Positions 57,926 through 64,000 of a DNA stretch of 64,000 bases are shown here, in pieces. Made by a program: the position numbers and the translations under genes. Positions within the stretch are counted from its first letter, which is position 1; every line of letters begins with the position of its first letter. The notes under the pieces are model-generated. The model did not search any database and was not told where the DNA came from. It saw only the letters and a list, made by a program, of their open reading frames with translations. Source of the stretch: Hymenobacter translucens (GTDB lineage: Bacteria; Bacteroidota; Bacteroidia; Cytophagales; Hymenobacteraceae); contig NZ_JAJERB010000010.1 in NCBI RefSeq assembly GCF_020685205.1, forward strand, positions 1 through 64,000. Direction: 5' to 3'.

Positions 57926-58309
57926 ATGAAACGATTTGCCTATCTACTGCTGAGCTGCGCGTCTCTGGCCACGAGCTGCTCGAAGGACAACGATGCCACG
58001 CCCTCCGGGCCGAAAGAGTATCAGGTAGAGTACAAGGTTACATCCAATGCTCCGACCTCGGACTACCTGAGCTACACCAACGAAAGCGGCGGCAATACGA
58101 CGCTCAGCAACACACCGCTGCCGGTGAGCTACAAGTTTAAGCGGACCATGAAGCAGGGGGACAACCTGACCATATTGGCCAGTATCGACGGCGGCACGGC
58201 GGCCTCAGAAATCACCTGCGCTATCCTGCTGGATGGCAAAGAGGTCAAGAAGGCGACTGGCCGTGGCGTCGACGCGCAGGCCGTACCGGTGTATGTAATC
58301 GGTGAATAG
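57926..58309 (+). CDS. Small lipoprotein, MmpS-like fold
   Basis: 127 residues. Lipoprotein signal with lipobox LATSC, then about 100 residues of beta sandwich: YQVEYKVTSNAPTSDYLSYTNESGG...NTPLPVSYKFKRTMKQGDNLTILASI, ITCAILLDGKEVKKATG. The order V-x-Y-x-V, LSYTN, LPVS and I-x-C-x-I-x-x-D-G is that of MmpS-like accessory proteins. It is the last gene of the tra operon, possibly unrelated to transfer itself. A strong palindrome (58331-58371) follows. Confidence 0.65.
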   Translation: MKRFAYLLLSCASLATSCSKDNDATPSGPKEYQVEYKVTSNAPTSDYLSYTNESGGNTTLSNTPLPVSYKFKRTMKQGDNLTILASIDGGTAASEITCAILLDGKEVKKATGRGVDAQAVPVYVIGE

Positions 58310-58330
58310 AGTTTCAGGTTCGTTCCTGAT

Positions 58331-58371
58331 AATGACAAAGCCTAACCAGTGACTGGTTAGGCTTTGTCATT
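58331..58371. terminator. Perfect 20-bp-stem palindrome ending the tra operon
   Basis: AATGACAAAGCCTAACCAGT and its exact complement around a single G. The stem includes AAAGCC/GGCTTT, with A's and T's at the base, as in a bidirectional terminator between convergent genes (tra operon and the DUF262 gene at 58454). Confidence 0.7.
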
Positions 58372-58453
58372 ATCGGAGTCTTGCTATACTATCAAAATCA
58401 GCCCTCATCACGGGCACTAGCATCACACGTAGTTGCAACTAGAAAAGCGAGTG

Positions 58454-60835
58454 TCAGCTTGTTGTAGCAACTGCTTGGACATTAATGCGAGCTTGAAAAA
58501 ACCCGCTATCAAACAGCTCTTCTTTAATACCTTGGATAAATTCAGATGCCTCTTCGGCGCTGGAGACACTTTTGTAAACGTAGGGTTTACGTAACAACCA
58601 GTACTCATTCTGCTGCGCTTCCGAGACAGATTCATTAGCTGTTAATACCAGCCCATCAGACCTAAGCACTCCTATATACAAGGTTTGAAACACATTGAAG
58701 AGGGCCGTAATCGTCCAATCGCCTTCACCTCGACTCAACGTTACTGTGTCGCCCCAGAAGCAATTACTGGTACCACAGCGTTGCCCAGTGGTAAATCCTA
58801 GATGTGTTATCAGGCCGTTAGCTAACTCGTTGCGATATGTGTCAAGTCTAACCCTTGTATAGTCACGCCCATAATATTTGTGGGCAAAAACGTGTTCATA
58901 TCGCTCCCTGAGGACCGTAGCGTCCACATTTGAACTTTGCATCCAGTTTTGCAGGTCAGCTTGGAGATAAAGGTGCTCATGCATATGACGCTGCTCACGG
59001 CTTGAACTGAAAGTAGAACGCTGGGTCACCAAGTGATTCAGCTCATCTTTTATAGCCTCTTCGCTTTCTAAATCCACTAATCCTGCAATAAAACCCTGAA
59101 TATACCATGGCTTTCTGAGCAACAGCCGCCAGTTATCAGCATCATCGCGCATTTCGAGGTAACGTAAATGATTCCATTTGGGCGCGGCACTGATGGTAGC
59201 TCGAAGCAATAAGTGGTTCTCTCTATAAAAGCTTTGTGTACCCCTTGCGGAAAACAAATGCTCAGCTAAAACCACCCGGTGCTGGAACCGGTCAATTGTC
59301 AGTTCCCCGAGCAATAAAAACTGGATGCTTCCCTGGAAAAGCGGATGCTTCTCACTTACTACCAGTAGAGCTTCCCAAGCGGCATCATCCTGTATTAGCT
59401 GCGCTTTCGTGCGCTCTTCCGTCAGTCGAGCCTTGATGAAACGAGAGCCTTCGGCGTTGATTATGTTAGCGCATTCGTCAGACAGCAGAAATTCATAAAT
59501 GTTGCCGGCACCTGATGCCAACTTTCCTACCACACGCATAACGGCGACCATGGCCTCAATGCTGCGCATTTCGGGGTCGACGCTGATGTTCCAAATCACG
59601 CGCAACCACTGCCGTAGCGTTTGCTGGTCAAATGATTCGGCCTCCAGGTAACGTATCACTGCGTAGAATAGGATGCGTTGCTGCTGGGTAATGGAAGCCG
59701 CCAGTAAGTGCCAGCTATTGGATTGCTCACCCCAAGATTCTGTGATAACCACGCCAATCGCATCGTAGTTGTCAACTAGTTTATCTAAAAGCCAAGCTGC
59801 AGCTTTTACACGACCAGGTTTCGCAAGAAGTGCACCATATAGCGCAAACCCTTTATAAGGGTCGCTATTTGCACTATTATCCAAGATTTCAGCTAATGAG
59901 TTGCCTTTTTGTTCTGGGTCCACATAATGCATAGTCAGCAAAAAGCGCTGCCAAAAGCGCATGTATGCTGCATCGACTGTGTTGTCGACCCTAGTGTTTC
60001 GCCAGAAAAGGTCGGTCCAGGTAGTATCCAGCTTGATGGTGAAGGCATCAACGAAAGGAATACTGCGACCATCCAAAGCAACAGGTTCAGCAAACTCCTC
60101 GCGCTCCGGATTTGTGTCGGCTCGCAACCAGTCGATGAAATCCGCTTTAAAGTTTTCGAAGCCTGTGAGTTGCTTGCCTCGGGCGTTCATCTTGATGTAC
60201 AGCTCATCCGAAAGTCCGAAACCGTCAAGTGGCAGTACATAGAACGACAACTGTTTTAGCGCAGGAAACAGGTCTGTTGCAGCTGCCTCGACGTACCTCT
60301 TGTGTATGGCATCCAGCATTTCCAACATGGCTTGGACGGTTGGGTCCTGCTGGTAGCTGCTGTAAAACCAGGCAAGGTTGCGAATCGTCTGACTGGGTTT
60401 GGAAGCAGGGTCTATGTCTACGCTTGTGAGTTTGGCGCAAAAGTCACGGGCAGTGCTGCGGGTTGCGTAGCTAAACTTGCCCAGCCAGGCATTAAGTCTC
60501 GTCTTATGCTCGCCGGTCAGCTCGCGGTTTCCGATGTACCAGTAAAGCAAAAACAGCGTTGTCAAACGCTGCTGCCCATCAAGTGGCACGAAATATGGCT
60601 TTTTGTCCAAGAGTTGGACAGAGCCATATACAAAGTCGAGTGTTAGTTGATTGTTTCCCCCCAACGCTCCGAACAGAGCCGACAGAAACCGGCTTCGCAC
60701 AGCTTCCTCCGACTTTCGCCCTTGCGCGTAGTCGCGCTGAATCATGGGAACCTGCACGCCGGCAAAGCTGATAGGCTCCTGCGCCGCCATGCCAATTTCA
60801 CCGGCCAGCAGCTCTTCCAAGTTATACTTTCTCAT
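58454..60835 (-). CDS. DUF262-family protein (second of a pair)
   Basis: 793 residues. N-terminal DUF262/ParB-like nucleotidase domain (about 1-240): VPMIQRDYAQGR (29-40), LTLDFVYGSV (64-73), PLDGQQRLTTLFLLYWY (84-100) and, further on, YIKMNARGKQLTGFENFKADF, the motif set of GmrS-type NTPase domains. No DUF1524/HNH motif is evident in the C-terminal 550 residues, which are helical and end in an unrecognised alpha/beta region with cysteines (CGTSNCFWG). It overlaps the 3' end of the upstream DUF262 gene by 14 bp, so both are made together. It probably senses or hydrolyses NTP to control a nuclease partner. Confidence 0.8.
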   Translation of the reverse strand: MRKYNLEELLAGEIGMAAQEPISFAGVQVPMIQRDYAQGRKSEEAVRSRFLSALFGALGGNNQLTLDFVYGSVQLLDKKPYFVPLDGQQRLTTLFLLYWYIGNRELTGEHKTRLNAWLGKFSYATRSTARDFCAKLTSVDIDPASKPSQTIRNLAWFYSSYQQDPTVQAMLEMLDAIHKRYVEAAATDLFPALKQLSFYVLPLDGFGLSDELYIKMNARGKQLTGFENFKADFIDWLRADTNPEREEFAEPVALDGRSIPFVDAFTIKLDTTWTDLFWRNTRVDNTVDAAYMRFWQRFLLTMHYVDPEQKGNSLAEILDNSANSDPYKGFALYGALLAKPGRVKAAAWLLDKLVDNYDAIGVVITESWGEQSNSWHLLAASITQQQRILFYAVIRYLEAESFDQQTLRQWLRVIWNISVDPEMRSIEAMVAVMRVVGKLASGAGNIYEFLLSDECANIINAEGSRFIKARLTEERTKAQLIQDDAAWEALLVVSEKHPLFQGSIQFLLLGELTIDRFQHRVVLAEHLFSARGTQSFYRENHLLLRATISAAPKWNHLRYLEMRDDADNWRLLLRKPWYIQGFIAGLVDLESEEAIKDELNHLVTQRSTFSSSREQRHMHEHLYLQADLQNWMQSSNVDATVLRERYEHVFAHKYYGRDYTRVRLDTYRNELANGLITHLGFTTGQRCGTSNCFWGDTVTLSRGEGDWTITALFNVFQTLYIGVLRSDGLVLTANESVSEAQQNEYWLLRKPYVYKSVSSAEEASEFIQGIKEELFDSGFFQARINVQAVATTS

Positions 60836-62711
60836 TTTGCTTATTGGTCGGCTTGGTGGGCAAAAAATCGTGTAATTCGGTGGCTATCTGATTGCGGTGA
60901 GCACGAATGTCGTCGATGCCCCAACTGGTTCGGTGGATACCCTTCTTGTCGTGATACTTTAGGAAGGCATTCTTAGTAGCAGGCGGGATAAACTTCCCGG
61001 CACCATCATTTTCAATAATTATTCTCCGCTTGGTTACGAAAAGAGCGTTTCCATAGGAGCGGTTGGTACTCGCATCCAGCAGGGTCAAATTACCAATGTT
61101 GTTTTTCGTTAGCTCATCATTGGCTTCTTCCCCCGCCAGTTTGATAATATCCTGCTGGATATCCGGGAACTCCTCCCGGTCTTCACTCTTTTGTGCTGCC
61201 CGGAAGTCCTCAATGCGTTGAACTAGGTCAGCATTATTGCTGAGTTGGGGCAAATCGTGCAGTGCCGCGTCCAACCAGCTAAGTTGGTCTTGCAACACGA
61301 TAAGCGGATTTTCCGAGGATGAATCAATGTGTTCGATGTCCCACTTTTCAAGTTTGAAGGCTTTAAAAGGGAATCGTGTGAAGCCCAGGGAAGAGTGGCG
61401 CTGCCGGATTACTTCCTGCAGGTTGAAGAGCAGCAGCACCCGGCGAACCAACTCACGGTTGTCATAGCTTACATTCAGGTAGGCTTCCCCGGCTTTAGCA
61501 TCGTGGGTCCATTCCACCACACCGACTGATTTATCCACCAGCTTAGCCGCAATCTTGGCTTTTAAGCGCTTAGTAATGTCGCTCTTGGTAGGTGCATCGT
61601 AAAGAGCCAATAAGTCTTCTACGCGCTCCCCGCAATGAATCAGAAAGCCTACGTAATGGTACCACTCAGGATGCAGGTACCACTCCAGCATCTGATTGAA
61701 GCGAGTAACCACCGTTCCCCATTCCTGCTTGATAAAATCATGCGAGGGGTCAGCATTGGCCCGCAGGTAGTAGAAGCGGAAGGTAGCGTGGCTATCGGTA
61801 CCCGTCTTCTTATCTAATTCAGGGTCCTTCTGCCGCTCCAGTTGACGAATAACCTCGAAAACAAACTCAATACGGGCGCTGGCATCGTTTGCTCCTTTGT
61901 TCAGGAACCACCACAGGTCATCGTTTTGCAACGCATTTTCTATGCGGTCCCATTCGCCGGCAATTTCGAGTTGTTGCAGTTTTCCTAACTCATTGGCATC
62001 ATGACCAAAGTTTCGGGTCTGCAAAAACAAGGCTTTGATTAGCTCAGCGTTAGTTAAAGGTATCTTACCCAGATTGATGCGGGTGAAGCTTTCAATGGGG
62101 TTTTCGTCTTTAGCTAGCTCATACCAGATGACCTTTACCATGCCCTGTACATTCGGATGCTCGGGGGTTCCTACCAGCGTCCCGATTATTGTATCACGGG
62201 CTGGCCGCTGTGGCCCTCTGCTTTCAAACCACTCCCGGATATAGCTATAAGCTTGGGATATGTAATGAGAATCAATACTATCCTCATTGCCTTCGCTAAT
62301 GTGCTCTAGGAAGCGGTTGGTATCGTTCCGCGTTTCATACCGTAGCGTAAATACATCATTACCATAGGCACTGGCAAAGGACTCATCTTGCGGCAGATGC
62401 ACCCGCGTCAGATACACAAACAGGATTTTCAGGGTTGTGAGCCGTTGCTGCCCATCAACAACTTCCCAGCTTTCCTTTAGGTCATCTGGTTCAGCTGCAG
62501 TAGCAACTTCAGGGCAGGACCGAACTACAATAGGCTGCAAGCAATAGAACTCACCAGAGTTCTTGTTCTTTTTATTAGCAAATTCAGATATGTCATTCAA
62601 CAGGTCAACTACTTGTTGTTTATCCCAGCGGTAGCCGCGTTGATAAGACGGGATAAAGAAATCTTTCCCAAGTAGTTCGCCTATGGAATAGAGTCGTACA
62701 GCGTTTTCCAT
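60822..62711 (-). CDS. DUF262/DUF1524 (GmrSD-like) type IV restriction protein
   Basis: 629 residues from the ATG at 62711. DUF262 domain in the first 250 residues: FFIPSYQRGYRWDKQQV (18-34), VVDGQQRLTTLKIL (84-97), FTRINLGKIPLTNAELIKALFLQ. C-terminal DUF1524-like HNH part: WDIEHIDSSSENPL (His at about 460) and IGNLTLLDASTNRSYGNALFVTKRR (about 537-561), with conserved N and K/R. GmrSD proteins cleave glucosylated or otherwise modified DNA. The second His of the HIxP motif is replaced (HIDS), so cleavage should be tested. WYL regulator gene 81 bp upstream; second DUF262 gene overlaps downstream. Confidence 0.85.
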   Translation of the reverse strand: MENAVRLYSIGELLGKDFFIPSYQRGYRWDKQQVVDLLNDISEFANKKNKNSGEFYCLQPIVVRSCPEVATAAEPDDLKESWEVVDGQQRLTTLKILFVYLTRVHLPQDESFASAYGNDVFTLRYETRNDTNRFLEHISEGNEDSIDSHYISQAYSYIREWFESRGPQRPARDTIIGTLVGTPEHPNVQGMVKVIWYELAKDENPIESFTRINLGKIPLTNAELIKALFLQTRNFGHDANELGKLQQLEIAGEWDRIENALQNDDLWWFLNKGANDASARIEFVFEVIRQLERQKDPELDKKTGTDSHATFRFYYLRANADPSHDFIKQEWGTVVTRFNQMLEWYLHPEWYHYVGFLIHCGERVEDLLALYDAPTKSDITKRLKAKIAAKLVDKSVGVVEWTHDAKAGEAYLNVSYDNRELVRRVLLLFNLQEVIRQRHSSLGFTRFPFKAFKLEKWDIEHIDSSSENPLIVLQDQLSWLDAALHDLPQLSNNADLVQRIEDFRAAQKSEDREEFPDIQQDIIKLAGEEANDELTKNNIGNLTLLDASTNRSYGNALFVTKRRIIIENDGAGKFIPPATKNAFLKYHDKKGIHRTSWGIDDIRAHRNQIATELHDFLPTKPTNKQNEKV

Positions 62712-62792
62712 GAAGCACAAGGCATTAATATGATGTTGATTATGAGACAGTCTGAGTTTGGAGGTTTATTGGTTTTAGGCACTTCCGGGTAA

Positions 62793-63716
62793 CTATATGG
62801 GACAACCTGTTACTGCAGCGGCATGAATCTGCCTGACCTGCATCCTTAGAGACGCAGGGGCCAGCACTTGCACTTGGTCGCCAAGGGACAGCAATTCCAT
62901 CAGCAGGTCGTAGGTGTTGTACACGGTCAACTGAATCAGCAACTCTTCATCGGTATCAACTAGCACGCGCTGCGAGGAATGGAGTGGAAACGATTTGAGA
63001 TACTGGCCCTGGGTTGGCTCTAGCGCCAAGACAATCTCAGCCGGCGGCTCGTGGTCCGGGCGAATAATACCAAAGCTGTGAGCGTAGTAAGTATCGGGCT
63101 CAAAGTCAGCAGGCGGCTCAAATGAATGAGAATTTGATTCCAGCGCCCGGATACGGTCCAGCCCAAAGCACCGCAGCCCCTGGCGGGCCGGGTCGTGAGC
63201 CAGCAGGTACCACCGGCCTTTGAATTCTTTGAGCAATAGAGGTGAGACGGTCCGAGCGGTGGGCGCTTCATCCCAAAACTTGTGGTACTGAAACGCTACC
63301 TGCCGGCGCAGCTGTACGGCGCGCAGCAACGGTTGCAACCATTCCGTGCCCAAGGGCCGACGGGACTCCCACTGCACAAACGGGCTCAGGGCCGTTGGGA
63401 GGCGTAGGAACTCCTGCAGCTCAAAGGCATCGAGCAGCCGCTGGTAGCCTTCGGGCAACGGGTCTGCCGAGACAATCACGTAGCCGCCGGCTCGCCGGTC
63501 GTGCCCAATGATAACGCCAAAGCGCTCGGCGATTTGGGGCAAGTCCCGCTGCAGGGTTCGCTGCGAATAGTTAGCGGCTAGGTCCCGCAGCGAGGTCTGC
63601 TCCAACAGGTAGTCGCGCAACTCCTCAAAAGGCACCGCCCGCTTGAGGTGCTGCAGGCGCAGGACCACTAACAGTTGACGAAGAAAATGGGCGTGGGTCG
63701 TCACAGAGGAAAGCAA
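62793..63716 (-). CDS. WYL-domain transcriptional regulator
   Basis: 307 residues; no ATG fits the frame, so the start is a TTG at 63716 or a GTG at 63704. N-terminal HTH (about 15-70: RLQHLKRAVPFEELRDYLLEQ...YSQRTLQRDLPQIAERFGVIIGHDRR) and a WYL domain (about 120-230: VAFQYHKFWDEAPTARTVSPLLLKEFKGRWYLLAHDPARQGLRCFGLDRI) with the W-Y-L motif itself and the C-terminal WCX extension. WYL regulators bind nucleic-acid ligands and commonly repress phage-defence operons. It lies immediately upstream of the DUF262 pair in the same direction. Confidence 0.85.
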   Translation of the reverse strand: MLSSVTTHAHFLRQLLVVLRLQHLKRAVPFEELRDYLLEQTSLRDLAANYSQRTLQRDLPQIAERFGVIIGHDRRAGGYVIVSADPLPEGYQRLLDAFELQEFLRLPTALSPFVQWESRRPLGTEWLQPLLRAVQLRRQVAFQYHKFWDEAPTARTVSPLLLKEFKGRWYLLAHDPARQGLRCFGLDRIRALESNSHSFEPPADFEPDTYYAHSFGIIRPDHEPPAEIVLALEPTQGQYLKSFPLHSSQRVLVDTDEELLIQLTVYNTYDLLMELLSLGDQVQVLAPASLRMQVRQIHAAAVTGCPI

Positions 63717-63843
63717 GTGCTTCCGTTCGTCCAGGATTTTAACCGGATACGCTGCCCTATTTCATCCCCTGGAGTAGAAGGCAAACGGACGGTACCTGCT
63801 CTCCTGAAGAAGCGTAAGCAAGGTGCAAGGTAAGGATTAGTAG

Positions 63844-63885
63844 CGGCCGGCAAACTCCCTTTATGATGGAGGGCCGGCCTTATTT
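63844..63885. terminator. Terminator hairpin near the right edge
   Basis: GGCCGGC and GCCGGCC form the outer stem with an inner ACTCC/GGAG pairing, followed on the plus strand by TTATTTT. It overlaps the stop of the partial minus-strand gene at 63861, so it more likely terminates a plus-strand transcript or serves as an mRNA end in both directions. Confidence 0.5.
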
Positions 63886-64000
63886 TCATTGTCGTAAAGG
63901 GCTATCAACATGCTCTCCTGAACCCACAGCAACCCCCACCGCTCGAACTTGTCGGTATCCGCTCCAAAGTAGCGCTGTGCCCGCTGCCAGCCATCTTTTC
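63861..64000 (-). CDS. Partial gene, C-terminal end of unknown protein
   Basis: Reading the minus strand from the window edge gives 45 codons in one open frame, ending TAA at 63861. The visible end includes DGWQRAQRYFGADTDKFERW and GLLWVQESMLIALYDNEN, with balanced aromatic and charged residues typical of a real protein C-terminus. The upstream part lies outside the window, and the family was not recognised. It is followed by the WYL gene in the same direction. Confidence 0.55.
   Translation of the reverse strand, partial: KDGWQRAQRYFGADTDKFERWGLLWVQESMLIALYDNENKAGPPS

Overview
The window reads as a large segment of a conjugative plasmid from a Bacteroidota host, most likely a Hymenobacter-like cytophagal bacterium. 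This is inferred from four things: a 287-residue Bacteroidota-type RpoD, a Bacteroides-style TraE/F/G/J/K/M/N/O transfer apparatus, a BfmA/BtgA plus MobB-type relaxase pair, and the moderately high GC backbone. No rRNA or convincing tRNA gene was seen, and no CRISPR array.

Layout. 0.1-7.4 kb is accessory: a Tn3 transposase remnant, a PLD-like nuclease, a VRR-NUC-like nuclease, a DUF2971 protein, a plasmid copy of rpoD, and an HTH / HNH nuclease / MazG-like group. 7.7-9.2 kb is the replicon, with seven 22-bp iterons, a perfect DnaA box and a Rep_3-family initiator. 9.3-19.5 kb holds an M50 protease, many small plasmid proteins of unknown role, and a two-gene operon pairing an alkyladenine-glycosylase-like protein with a peptidyl-arginine/agmatine-deiminase-like enzyme. 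19.5-25.2 kb is the mobilisation block on the minus strand (Fic toxin and VbhA-like antitoxin, VirD4-type coupling protein, relaxase, BfmA/BtgA accessory protein). 25.2-27.4 kb carries a candidate oriT-like hairpin, a centromere-like repeat array, ParA and a DUF3408-like partner. 27.5-31.3 kb has an LRR gene cut by an IS3-family element, then ArdC. 31.6-35.3 kb is a candidate defence operon (unknown protein, UvrD-like helicase, DUF3883 nuclease). 35.8-43.2 kb is GC-rich chromosome-like cargo (PAS histidine kinase, two alpha/beta hydrolases, ECF sigma factor, sorbosone-dehydrogenase-like lipoprotein, DUF2490 barrel). 43.4-58.3 kb is a TOPRIM protein and the type IV secretion operon. 58.4-63.7 kb is a WYL regulator with two overlapping DUF262 proteins, probably an anti-phage system.

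How it fits together. Two direct-repeat arrays with an exact 11-bp period lie upstream of the tra operon and next to the mob operon, which suggests one regulator controls both. Three minus-strand genes or gene groups, including ardC, share a nearly identical promoter/leader with paired dyads and a downstream hairpin. This could be a plasmid regulon or, more speculatively, single-strand promoters for early expression in the recipient. A 272-bp MITE with 35-bp terminal repeats has split an intrinsic terminator, and similar terminal sequence lies after rpoD.

All functional calls come from reading sequence and motifs by eye. No database search was run.
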